64,000 nt of DNA from contig KN805391.1 in NCBI GenBank assembly GCA_000818945.1, positions 325,131-389,130 of the forward strand, given 5' to 3'. The DNA comes from Schizochytrium sp. CCTCC M209059 (lineage: Eukaryota; Sar; Bigyra; Thraustochytrida; Thraustochytriidae). This document shows positions 55,181 to 64,000 of the stretch, piece by piece. Made by a program: the position numbers and the translations under genes. The notes below the pieces were generated by a model. The model did no database searches and was not told where the DNA came from. It saw only the letters and a list, made by a program, of their open reading frames with translations. Positions within the stretch are counted from its first letter, which is position 1, and every line of letters begins with the position of its first letter.

Positions 55181-58100
55181 ATGACACACGATGAGCCTGC
55201 TGGACGACCCACCCCGAACATGGTAGACACAGAGGATGAAAAAGTATCGAAACCTGCATCATCACAGTCGCCCGCGTCACCTCCATCAACCTCAGGTAGC
55301 AACGATTCCTCCTGGCAACGCCGGCCAGGCACAGGTCGGGCGAAGTTTAGGTTTGTAGCGCGAGGAAAATATCAAATCTCGCTCGAGGCAGGCGATCTTG
55401 TAGATGTGCAAGAGTTCTCGAGTGGATGGTTCAAGGGAATCCAAGTCCGCACGGGAAAGATGGGCATCTTTCCTGCCGCCTTCGTCGAAATTTTCGATGC
55501 GCGACAAATCTCGGCAGTATCTCCGCTGGGAGGCTCTCCACGCCACGACGATCTCTTCGTCGAAGTCGAAAGAGCCATCAAATTGTTAAAGCATGACGTT
55601 TCTCAAGCAACAGAACCTTCCCACGCTGCGTCAATTCGGATGCTATGCAATGTGCTTGAGGACTGGAAATATGCGCTCTGGCCTTCTGCACCGGAAGGGC
55701 GCGCGTCTTATGTGACGACATCACCAGTCTTCGCATCACTTGTACGACAATCCATCATCAAATTACTCAACGCCATCGCTCAAACTCAAGCAAACACACT
55801 CATCTTCCGGGATACCCGAGGCGACGTCTTGACCACAGCAAGCATGCCGCTTGTAATCCTTGCTGCGGAGCATCGCAAAGCTGAAGACGAGCCTTTGAGC
55901 AGCTCCAAAATCGATCCGCTTGACCCGACAATGCTACAGCGCCTCGCAAATCTTGAGCTTGCGAAGGGCGTCAGTCAAGACCGCGCAGAGCTCGTCGCAC
56001 AGCATCTTCGGCAATTTGTGGCAAACAAAGATGAAGACGAACCCCACGGCGCCGCGTCGGCGCCAAATGAGCAAGGCTTCTTCTTTGATATTCAGGTGCA
56101 AGTGAAAAGGGTCGATCTTGTCTCATCGGATCCGCTCATTTTGTACTTTTCCCTCTACGACTGCGAGACGCAACAACAAGTCTCCGAAGACAGTGCAGTC
56201 TGTGTTGATACGCAAGAGGGCAATTTGCCTGTTGAATTCGCCTTTGTACGGATCGCATCCGCTTTAGTCTCAGCGAATAAGCTTGCAATTGTTTGCAAAA
56301 TATCGCGCAAAGGACCTTTGCTCTCGTCATCGGCCAATGGACAGGGAGTTTCGACTGCTCCAGCACAAGGAGACAGCCTTGTTACCTCACCCGATACAAA
56401 GAAAAACGTCGACATCGTATACAAGCGCCCCTTTGGCGTGGCGGCGTGGCCCTGCGCAAGCGTGTCCGATCCAGAGCGCGACGGTCCACCCATTCAAATG
56501 TGGCTATCGAGCGGCCGTGAAGACCATCTCGAAGATAAAGTAAGCGCGATCTTGACCAAGCTGCGCGGGGGCAGTCGTGCCTCCTCGGGCACCGGGGGCG
56601 CGAATGCAAAGGCGATCATCTTGACGACGCAGTGCAAAACCCACAAAGAACATCATCTTCACAATCCACAAAACGTGCGCATCATGCAGATTGATCCCTT
56701 CATATCACCGCTGGTTGTGCGAAATGACTATTATATAAGACTCAAGTACGGAGTTTTTCAGCAAGATCGGAAACGCGCGGCGCGCAACGTAGAAGCAAAA
56801 GTCCACGTGGTCGCAGGTGATGGAAAAGTCTTGCCTGGCGTCATTGGCAGGCAACGTGCAGCCCTCAGCGACACATACCGGTCCATTGTCTACTACCACG
56901 ACAACGCGCCACACTTTGAAGAGCAACTCCTCCTTCGTCTTCCCGCTGGCAACGCCAATGCCAGCCCTCCAGGCCTTCATGTGCTCTTTGTCTTTTCTCA
57001 CGTGTCGACCACCGTGGCCAAATCACATCCTTTTGCGTTCACCTTTCTTCCTCTCTTCCATCCTACATCCAGCGCCATCGCTCAAGAAGGGGCAATCAAG
57101 CTCAAGTGCTATGCGCCACTTCCGGGTGTGGAATCCGTAAAGGCGCATGTGGAGGATCTCAAGTACCTCAAGTTCCAGCCAATCCTTCGTGATGGCGTCA
57201 TTGCCACGGCTGAGCCAAATGTGCGGCCAAAGGAAAGCCTTCACATTTCAATTCAAGCATGTTCTACCGAGGTGCCTACAAATCGCACTTTAGCGTCTCT
57301 GCTGCTTGCATGCCGGACCATTAAGCCCGGAAGAACATTTCGCGCAACCGTAGAGCCGCTGTTGGAATTTGCAATGGACGAATTGGAGGTCCATGATGCT
57401 CTTCAACACATGCGCGAATTTCTTGACGCACTTTTTCGTACCATGGACGCAGTGGAAGACGATCTCCTCGTGCAACAAGCATTTTCTGCGCTCGTTTCCT
57501 TTTTGTCGCGAGCTGCGCTCGCTTTGGGCCGAAAGCAGTTCCGCCGGCGCTTCGAGCAGTACGCCGAGGAACACTTTATGCTGCAATCCTTTGCACCGCG
57601 TGTGTACTTTTCTCTCTTGGGAAATTTGCGCCTGTGGCTCGAGCTATCTCCTCTGGCGAGCGCAGAGCCAAACTTGCAAGTGCAAGCCGAAGTACAAGCG
57701 ACACGCGGAAAAGGCCTTCGCCGACGCGCCATGAGCACCGACGTTCAAGAGAGTGGTGCCGTTTTGCGATGCCTTGCATACCTCCTACGTCTCATTTTGC
57801 TCTCCCGACGGAGCGATGTCGCGCAAGTCAGCAAGAAAATCAATGCTGCTGTACCGGCACAGTCACCGCCACGCTCAAGCACGAGTGGGCCCACTTTCCA
57901 GCAGCATGTACTCGACATCTTTTATTTGTTGGATGAGCTAGTGACCTCAAAGGTAGAGCTCGAGACGTCTTCCTCTGGGACCGAGAACCTAGCAACAGCG
58001 CTCAAGCGTGCAGCCATGACCGGCATGGCCGAGGTCGTTGACTTTAGTTTGCTCGACGGACTCCGCGACGATATTTTGCACGTAGACACAATTAGTGAGA

Positions 58101-60772
58101 TTGCTCGTGGCTTTCTCGATTCCATCGCCGATGCACCCGCCGAACTCCGACCAGGGAAACTTGTGTACCTCCAGAGCCTTTGTGCAAGCCCGGGTCTTTT
58201 ATCGCGCTGGGATTTGCGCAGGCGTCTTTCAGCCTCAGTGATACGATCTCTGCAGAGCCATTTGCGCGGCGATATTGAGGAGCAAACCGCAAGTCTAGAA
58301 TGCGTTGAGCGCATGTTTTCGACTGTGCAGCAACGCGACAATACATTGACTTCGGTGCAGCGCCGGGAAGATATCTGGAATGCCGCGCTTCTCCTTCCGG
58401 ACATTTTCCACGCCGCTCGCGGTTTTATTGCGGTTCGATACCCAGAGACGGCTCGCTCTCAGCCCCGAAAGTATGCGAGCTTTCTGTTGAGCCACCTCTC
58501 TGCAGACCTTCGCGACGTGGGAGTGCGACTCCTCTTGTGCGCATTTTCGATAGTACTCGATCTTGACTCTCAGCAACTCAAGTACTTTATGTCTTCTGCG
58601 TTGGAGGAGACGCAACGTACTGCAGATGATTTCATGCAGGACGCGCTGATTTGTTGCAACGCCTTTCTTCACGAGGAAGCCGCGGACGCGAATCGCTGTT
58701 TCCCAGACTTCTGGTTCTCGGTCACGGCGGGAGTGCTCAGGTCTGTACTAAGCGTTCTCGAATGGTTTGCGCCGCGGCTTGTTGCTTGCTTTCGCGGCGC
58801 AAGTGCGCGCGCGGACCTTGCGCGCCCCGACAAGAGCTTGTGGCTGCTCTTTGTTCACGCAGGCCTTTGTCTCGGCAACCACTCGATCCTGTATGGAGAA
58901 GAGACCCCGAACGACCTTCACAAGCGGCACGTACTCCAGCAAGAGAATCTCGTCACGGCGCATAGTCGGCTGACGCGAGTTTTGCGTGGGGCCTGGGATG
59001 GCCCGCTGCGTGGCCAGCGGTGGCTCATGGCCCAGCATTTGACCTTGAAAGTGCTCAAGCTCTGTATTTCGTTGGACGCGCCCGAAGATCTGGTCTCGCT
59101 TGCTCGCAAAATGTACCTCGATATGGTATGCGAGACGTTGACAAAGGCTACCGAGGATATGGCAGGTGTCATGGAGCGCGTTACAACGGCCTTTGTAGAT
59201 GCGGCATCTCGCTCCCAAGATAGTCTTGCGTTGGAGCGCACGGCGGAACTCTTTGGCACGACGTTGCTGCAAAGCGCACCCGCAGAGATGCAGGAGGATC
59301 GTGCGGTGGCGCTTTTCCTGGACGATATGGCCCAGCTATGTGCGCTTCTCCGGGCGCTTGAGCGCCTGCCACGCTTAGCTGCATTCGAGATCGACCGAGT
59401 CGAGTCCATCGTGGAGCTGCTCAACTACCTCCGACGCCAGCAGCGTGATGAGCAATTCCTTGGATACCTTGACGAGCTTGTAAATCTGCACGAGGAGCTT
59501 GGAAATGCAGAAGAGGCTGTCAATGCGCGACTGCTGCGACTTCAAGTCCGTGGACAAGATCGTCAGTCCGTGCTTTGGGACGTGGTAAGGACATGCGAGC
59601 GTGGCAAGCTTTGGGAGCGAGGCATTACAGTTCTCGACGAACTCAGAGATGTTTTTGAGCGCGCCTTTCAGACGTCTCGTATCTCGCGTGTGTTGCTGCA
59701 GCAGGCCGAATTCTTTGACAATCTCGCGCGTGATCAGCGTCATCGCTACTACCCGAGCTACTACCGCGTCCGGTTCGTGGGCCCGGCCTCGTTCGAGGAC
59801 GAAAATCGTCTCGGAGCCTCCTCTGTGTGGAACCGCACTTTTGTGTACAAGGGCAACGACATGGAGGGACTCTCTGAATTTAGTGTGCGCCTTGGGACAA
59901 GCTTTGAGGGAGTCACCGTCTTGCAGGCACAGGGCAGAACAGACTCTAGCGCAAGGCAGACGGAGTCGGAGCGATGGATCGAAGTGCAGACCGTGAAGCC
60001 ATCAACGTGGTTCGAAACTGCACTTCTCGCACAAGGCGACAGTACACGCTTTGCAGATGGTGCAGATGATACACAGCGCTGTCTTCAAGCAATGCGAGTC
60101 TCAGTGCGAGGCGCACGGATCACGGACGCTGTTGATGCAGAGGGCGTGTTGCCTCCAGCACGGGTGCTGCAACAGCAAGCGCACGCCAAGATTGAGAGTG
60201 TCTCACATCTCTCGTCTTTTCGCAAACGTGAAGAAAAGAGCGGCAACGAATTTCTTGACACCTGGGCGCGAAAGTACATTATGGTACTTGATGCTCCAGG
60301 CTTTCCGTGTCTTTCGCGACGCTTACCCGTGACACGTCAAGTGATTTACGAGATTGACCCCTTACGGATCGCAATTCAAACAATCCAGAACAAGAACTGC
60401 GAGCTTGTCGAGCACATTGCGGACCACTCGCGTCGCGAGGGACGAGATGCGCCACAAGCATTTACTATGCTTTTAAGCGGCGTCGTCGACGCTGCTGTTA
60501 GTGGAGGCGTGACAAAGAATTATGGCAGTCTTCTTTCGGGCTCGTTCACTTCATCGTACCCAGAAATTGTAGATGCCTACGGATCTGCTCTGGCGACTGA
60601 ACCCTGGGTCGATTTCTTGCGCGAGCTCGTTCGTATGCAGGTACATCTTGTGGAAAAAGCGGTAGATGTGCACGGCCGCGTCTGCGCCGAGGCTGTTTTG
60701 CCGCTCCACGCTCACCTCAAGGACAAGATGGCAGATCTCAAGTCCGAGATTGGAAATCTGCTGTCGCAGTAG
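55181..60772 (+). CDS. DOCK family guanine nucleotide exchange factor with N-terminal SH3
   Basis: The 1863-residue single-exon protein starts at the ATG at 55181. An SH3 domain lies at about 53-108 (ALYD-like FVARGKYQ, then GDLVDV, GWFKGI, GIFPAAFVEI). A DHR-1/C2 domain is at about 480-640 (YYIRLKYGVFQQD and the FEEQLLLRLP segment). A long helical middle follows, then DHR-2 (about 1430-1855) with RYYPSYYRVRFVG, RKYIMVLDAPGFPC, and the FLRELVRMQVHLVEKAV terminal helices. This is the layout of DOCK-A/B GEFs. DHR-1 binds phosphoinositides and DHR-2 loads Rac-type GTPases with GTP, controlling actin and cell shape. The specific GTPase is unknown. It ends 32 bp from the convergent DRC1 gene. Confidence 0.88.
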   Translation: MTHDEPAGRPTPNMVDTEDEKVSKPASSQSPASPPSTSGSNDSSWQRRPGTGRAKFRFVARGKYQISLEAGDLVDVQEFSSGWFKGIQVRTGKMGIFPAAFVEIFDARQISAVSPLGGSPRHDDLFVEVERAIKLLKHDVSQATEPSHAASIRMLCNVLEDWKYALWPSAPEGRASYVTTSPVFASLVRQSIIKLLNAIAQTQANTLIFRDTRGDVLTTASMPLVILAAEHRKAEDEPLSSSKIDPLDPTMLQRLANLELAKGVSQDRAELVAQHLRQFVANKDEDEPHGAASAPNEQGFFFDIQVQVKRVDLVSSDPLILYFSLYDCETQQQVSEDSAVCVDTQEGNLPVEFAFVRIASALVSANKLAIVCKISRKGPLLSSSANGQGVSTAPAQGDSLVTSPDTKKNVDIVYKRPFGVAAWPCASVSDPERDGPPIQMWLSSGREDHLEDKVSAILTKLRGGSRASSGTGGANAKAIILTTQCKTHKEHHLHNPQNVRIMQIDPFISPLVVRNDYYIRLKYGVFQQDRKRAARNVEAKVHVVAGDGKVLPGVIGRQRAALSDTYRSIVYYHDNAPHFEEQLLLRLPAGNANASPPGLHVLFVFSHVSTTVAKSHPFAFTFLPLFHPTSSAIAQEGAIKLKCYAPLPGVESVKAHVEDLKYLKFQPILRDGVIATAEPNVRPKESLHISIQACSTEVPTNRTLASLLLACRTIKPGRTFRATVEPLLEFAMDELEVHDALQHMREFLDALFRTMDAVEDDLLVQQAFSALVSFLSRAALALGRKQFRRRFEQYAEEHFMLQSFAPRVYFSLLGNLRLWLELSPLASAEPNLQVQAEVQATRGKGLRRRAMSTDVQESGAVLRCLAYLLRLILLSRRSDVAQVSKKINAAVPAQSPPRSSTSGPTFQQHVLDIFYLLDELVTSKVELETSSSGTENLATALKRAAMTGMAEVVDFSLLDGLRDDILHVDTISEIARGFLDSIADAPAELRPGKLVYLQSLCASPGLLSRWDLRRRLSASVIRSLQSHLRGDIEEQTASLECVERMFSTVQQRDNTLTSVQRREDIWNAALLLPDIFHAARGFIAVRYPETARSQPRKYASFLLSHLSADLRDVGVRLLLCAFSIVLDLDSQQLKYFMSSALEETQRTADDFMQDALICCNAFLHEEAADANRCFPDFWFSVTAGVLRSVLSVLEWFAPRLVACFRGASARADLARPDKSLWLLFVHAGLCLGNHSILYGEETPNDLHKRHVLQQENLVTAHSRLTRVLRGAWDGPLRGQRWLMAQHLTLKVLKLCISLDAPEDLVSLARKMYLDMVCETLTKATEDMAGVMERVTTAFVDAASRSQDSLALERTAELFGTTLLQSAPAEMQEDRAVALFLDDMAQLCALLRALERLPRLAAFEIDRVESIVELLNYLRRQQRDEQFLGYLDELVNLHEELGNAEEAVNARLLRLQVRGQDRQSVLWDVVRTCERGKLWERGITVLDELRDVFERAFQTSRISRVLLQQAEFFDNLARDQRHRYYPSYYRVRFVGPASFEDENRLGASSVWNRTFVYKGNDMEGLSEFSVRLGTSFEGVTVLQAQGRTDSSARQTESERWIEVQTVKPSTWFETALLAQGDSTRFADGADDTQRCLQAMRVSVRGARITDAVDAEGVLPPARVLQQQAHAKIESVSHLSSFRKREEKSGNEFLDTWARKYIMVLDAPGFPCLSRRLPVTRQVIYEIDPLRIAIQTIQNKNCELVEHIADHSRREGRDAPQAFTMLLSGVVDAAVSGGVTKNYGSLLSGSFTSSYPEIVDAYGSALATEPWVDFLRELVRMQVHLVEKAVDVHGRVCAEAVLPLHAHLKDKMADLKSEIGNLLSQ

Positions 60773-60804
60773 TAAAGAGTAAGCATGAACATTAGGTTAG
60801 ATTA

Positions 60805-63012
60805 TTATGGCCTGTAGAGAGATCTGCGTTGGGGTGATCGGGATCCTGAGCTCGAACGCTGCTGCTGGGATTGCGGTGTCGTTGGCATAATGGTTTCCAT
60901 TGGCGTCACGATCAAGTCTTGCACGACCTGCGACCCGAGATACTGGTTGAGCAAGGCTTTGAGCTCTTCGTTCTGGGCCTCAAGAGACTGTACTTCTTGG
61001 ATGCTCTCGGCTCGGTTCTTAAGAACATTAATGTACTTGCCCATTGCACCCTCGAGCGCCTCCCACACGCGCACGGTGCGGTCGGGGACGAGGTTGGCAA
61101 GGCGCGACCAATATTCGATTTCCTCGAGACGATCGCGCTCGCGACGCGCCTCCGATGCCTCCTGCTCGGCCTGCATTGTCGTCTCTCGCTTGGTCTTGCG
61201 CTTGACCGGACCAAGGCCCGCATCATTCTCGCGGTTTCTCTGCTCGATAAAGGCTCGCGCCACCTTGACGACATCGTCCTGCTTCACCTTGAGGCCAAGC
61301 AAGCGATTTCTTGCCTCGTCATTTTCAGCCTGCTCCAGCGCAAAGGCATCGTCTTCGTCATCTTCGATACGCTCGAAAAAGTGGCCAAGGAGGTCCGCGA
61401 TCTCGCTTTCATTGGTCACGTTGAGGGCCTTAAGAATTGCATCTGCGCGCAAGACTGCAGATGACCCATCATCTTTTGCTGCCTCCGCCTCGTTTCTCGT
61501 CTTGGCATCGATGAGGAAGTCCGCCTCGAGTGACAGCATCTCGAGCATGGTCGTTACCTTGGCATTGAAGACCTTGGAGCGGGGCTGTGAGTCGGAAGAT
61601 GAATCACTTGCGTCGGACGGTGAGCCTGTGACGCCAGACGCCGCCGCACTCTTGTTACCTTCTGTAGATTGCGCTTGGCTTTCATTGTGCTGATTATTTT
61701 GCTGTTGAGGTGAAGGCGGGGATTGGGCGTTCGAGAAAGCACCCGAGTGGCAAATAAGCAGGTCCGGGTTTGGCGCTTGCCACCTATGGCCAAGCTGTTG
61801 CTCTTGAAGAATCTTGTCCGCGGCGAGCAGCTTGTTGAGGTCGCCCATAATTTCGTCCTGATGCATCATCCAGACCTCGCGATACTTTTTGTTATCCGCC
61901 AGCTCAAAGTGACGAAATTTGCTTTGCAAATCCTTGTACTGCTTTGTAATGCGGCGATACTCTTCGGTGAGCTCCATGTTCTCTTGCTTGTATTTGGTAT
62001 CGCTGGAGTGGTACTTGCTCATCAGCGTGGAGAGAGCGTCCTTGAGACGCGCGAGCTTGCGCTTTTGTTGAGCCAGCGTGGCAGAGTTCTCCATGTCGCG
62101 CTCCGTGAGTACACGATAGTTGTACTCGAGCTTTTCTGTGTTGAGCTGGTATGTGGCCCGCATTTCTTCGAGCTGCTGCTCGAGAACCTGAATGTCAGTC
62201 TCAAGCTTGATCTTGAGCTGATTATAGTCTTCGGCATCTCGAGTCCGCAATTCCTCGAGCTCCTTCTGATAGGCGGCTTCGCGCTCCTGACGGGCGTCCA
62301 TATAATTCATTTCCATTTCGCGACGTTTCTCGAAGAGTGCGTCAATTTCGCCTCGATTGGTTTCGATGAGCTCTTTGCGTTCCTGCAAGAATGCGTCCTC
62401 GATATTCTTCAGCTCCTCTTCGTACTGCGCGCGAAGTTCCTTGTACTGGGAGGCCATGCGCGCGAGAAGCTCTTCGATGTCGCAGCCCTGCTGCTTGAGC
62501 GCCTTGACGTACTCCTCGTCCTTGATCTTGAGCTCACGCTGAAACTCGGCAATAAGCCTGTTCTTGCTGTGGATGATTTCCTCGCATGCTTTGCGTTGTT
62601 TGGCCATTTCCTTGGCAAGTTCGAGGGGCATGTTGTGCTCCATAAGCTCGGCCCAGCGCATTTCAACGCTGGCATTTTTCTTGCCGCTCGTCAACGCCTC
62701 ACCCTGGAGGTTGTGCAGGCGGAGTTGCCGTTTCTCTTCTTCTTGGACACGACGCTTGCTCTCAGTAAAGTCGGCTTCGACGCGGACACTGGTGATCTCG
62801 CGAAGACCCTGTTCTTTTTTCACATCGATCCTTTTAAGGCACTCTGCAACCTGCTTCTTGCGTTTGCCGGTTTGCTCCTCTTCGGGGTCAATGTGCGCCT
62901 TGGCGGTGCCCTTTTCGGAGCGCGTGGCATTGCGCTTCTCGATGCGAAGTCGTCGTGCACGAATGCGATCATCCTGGTTCGCCGAGTTCGTCGACGCCGC
63001 GTTCTCCTCCAT
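60805..63012 (-). CDS. DRC1: Dynein regulatory complex subunit 1
   Basis: The 735-residue protein starts at the ATG at 63012, close to the length of animal DRC1. It is almost wholly helical: a basic N-terminus (IRARRLRIEKRN), then coiled coil at about 60-400 with the conserved sequence of the family (the ERKELIETNRGEIDALFEKR region; NYRVLTERDMENSATLAQQKRKLARLKD; KFRHFELADNKKYREVWMMHQDE). An acidic Ser/Gln-rich linker (about 420-500) leads into a conserved C-terminal part (about 500-690). DRC1 is the base-plate subunit of the nexin-dynein regulatory complex that links outer doublets and coordinates dynein in motile cilia. Its presence means the organism forms a motile flagellum at some life stage. 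Confidence 0.9.
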   Translation of the reverse strand: MEENAASTNSANQDDRIRARRLRIEKRNATRSEKGTAKAHIDPEEEQTGKRKKQVAECLKRIDVKKEQGLREITSVRVEADFTESKRRVQEEEKRQLRLHNLQGEALTSGKKNASVEMRWAELMEHNMPLELAKEMAKQRKACEEIIHSKNRLIAEFQRELKIKDEEYVKALKQQGCDIEELLARMASQYKELRAQYEEELKNIEDAFLQERKELIETNRGEIDALFEKRREMEMNYMDARQEREAAYQKELEELRTRDAEDYNQLKIKLETDIQVLEQQLEEMRATYQLNTEKLEYNYRVLTERDMENSATLAQQKRKLARLKDALSTLMSKYHSSDTKYKQENMELTEEYRRITKQYKDLQSKFRHFELADNKKYREVWMMHQDEIMGDLNKLLAADKILQEQQLGHRWQAPNPDLLICHSGAFSNAQSPPSPQQQNNQHNESQAQSTEGNKSAAASGVTGSPSDASDSSSDSQPRSKVFNAKVTTMLEMLSLEADFLIDAKTRNEAEAAKDDGSSAVLRADAILKALNVTNESEIADLLGHFFERIEDDEDDAFALEQAENDEARNRLLGLKVKQDDVVKVARAFIEQRNRENDAGLGPVKRKTKRETTMQAEQEASEARRERDRLEEIEYWSRLANLVPDRTVRVWEALEGAMGKYINVLKNRAESIQEVQSLEAQNEELKALLNQYLGSQVVQDLIVTPMETIMPTTPQSQQQRSSSGSRSPQRRSLYRP

Positions 63013-63880
63013 CGTAGGCTCTTTTGTTTGTCTATGTCAGCGATCTGTAGTCCGTTTGTACGTCCGTCTGTACGTACGTCCGTACGTGCGTGCGTCTGTC
63101 TGTCGTTGTCTTGCGCCTGTGCCTTCAAGGTATTTGTGCTTGCGACTTTTTGCCCTTCGCAGCGAGTGTGCCCTCCGACAACAAGGAGGGGAAGGGAAGC
63201 TTGAAGAGCAAGCCAGCACTGCCTCGGCTTGACTTGCCCTTGCCCTTGTCCTCTTGCTCTCTTGGCCTTTCCTTTCTTTGTTACCTCTACCGAGCAGGAC
63301 GAGGAATAGAAGGAAAAGAATGGGAAGCAGAGGGAGAAAACGAAGAAGAAGAAGAAAAAGATGATGATGAAGGAGAAGCGCACACCTCTCTCCTTGTGGC
63401 CGGGTAACCTGACGCCCTTTGCGGCGAGTTATGAGCGGCCTGCGTACCTTGAGGCGACAGCTGCGCTTCGTACGCGCACGCTGTTGCTCTCTATACTCTA
63501 TGTAGTACCAGAATACTCTACATTCATTTGGGTTGAGTGTCGCCGCGAGTCTACAGTAAATTTATTATCGTACCTAACGGATAGGTATTTGTACGATAAA
63601 AGCGTGGGCTCCTTGCTCCTCGTGGGAAGGCGCGTTGGACAATTGTATGGATGCGATTTCCATTTTGACAATCACACAAGACGCAGTGATATGCACAAAC
63701 CGATGAACGAATAAAATGAATGACTGAGCGATAGGATGACTTGATTGACTTGACAATGAATGATCCTGATGCTGATTTTTATTCTGATGCAATTGGTAAT
63801 TAGAATGTGCTAAGAGGAGGACGAGACAGAGAGACAGAGAGACAGACAGATAGGCAGACAGAAGCCGGTCAAAAGTGACG
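63013..63880. other. Intergenic, right side
   Basis: Presumed promoter/5' UTR of DRC1 on the left (CGTACGT-rich repeat at about 63055-63100), then a GAA-rich tract (about 63300-63365), then AT-richer sequence and a GACAGA repeat at about 63825-63862. No gene supported. Confidence 0.5.
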
Positions 63881-64000
63881 TCATCGGTCGCGATGTAAAG
63901 CGCCAGCCCAGTCAGGAAGTGGCGGGTGGCCATTCGATCCATTCTGAGCTCCTTCAGCCGACTGTCCCGTGGTGGACGGCTGTTGTGGTAGCTGCTGTTG
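63881..64000 (-). CDS. Possible C-terminus of a gene continuing beyond the window
   Basis: On the minus strand one frame enters from the right edge and stays open for 39 codons before a TGA at 63881-63883. The translation is Gln/Pro/Ser-rich and ends PPLPDWAGALHRDR. It reads like a disordered protein tail, but 39 codons is too short to be sure and no domain is visible. Confidence 0.3.
   Translation of the reverse strand, partial: QQQLPQQPSTTGQSAEGAQNGSNGHPPLPDWAGALHRDR

Overview
The window is a gene-dense, GC-rich stretch of nuclear DNA from a flagellated unicellular eukaryote. No rRNA, tRNA, CRISPR array or transposon was recognised. Most genes are single long exons on alternating strands, separated by low-complexity spacers full of 4-5 bp microsatellites. 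The gene set (DRC1 of the motile cilium, a DOCK GEF, TBC RabGAP, RAD54, USB1, mitochondrial MCAD, a kelch/RING membrane E3) and the scarcity of introns fit a stramenopile such as a thraustochytrid (Labyrinthulomycetes). That placement is inference, not proof.

Layout. 1.2-5.5 kb: two tandem paralogues with an EGF-like motif followed by seven membrane segments; the second has an in-frame TAA near its start. 5.9-7.2 kb (-): FAD amino-acid/amine oxidase-like enzyme. 7.8-12.8 kb: 1667-residue LRR protein. 13.0-15.7 kb (-): TBC RabGAP and an unknown protein. 16.2-19.7 kb: USB1, divergent from a fused nucleoside phosphorylase/MTA-SAH deaminase. 20.3-22.7 kb: kinesin. 23.4-31.1 kb: a 25-exon LRR-Roc-COR-TIR gene. 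31.4-33.9 kb: small, probably mitochondrial protein (-) and a coiled-coil protein (+). 34.1-36.9 kb (-): RAD54. 38.2-39.3 kb (-): secreted cysteine-rich protein. 41.6-42.9 kb (-): medium-chain acyl-CoA dehydrogenase. 44.7-45.3 kb: unknown. 46.9-51.3 kb: tandem glutaminase-ankyrin protein. 51.8-54.1 kb (-): kelch-TM-RING-H2 protein. 55.2-60.8 kb: DOCK GEF. 60.8-63.0 kb (-): DRC1. The right edge may hold the C-terminus of another minus-strand gene.

The most unusual locus is the LRR-Roc-COR-TIR gene. Twenty-one exons each encode exactly one ribonuclease-inhibitor-type LRR, all bounded by introns of the same phase. Seven of these exons lie in a near-identical exon-plus-intron tandem array of about 264 bp per unit. 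The protein looks like an NLR-style sensor: repeat-rich recognition region, GTPase switch, TIR output. A one-base frameshift interrupts its TIR domain.

Two metabolic genes are also unusual. One fuses an MTA/SAH deaminase to a phosphorylase whose base-binding residues look 6-oxopurine specific, suggesting MTA to methylthioinosine to hypoxanthine plus methylthioribose-1-phosphate in one polypeptide. The other carries two complete glutaminase-ankyrin units; the first has lost its catalytic Ser and Lys and looks like a pseudoenzyme.
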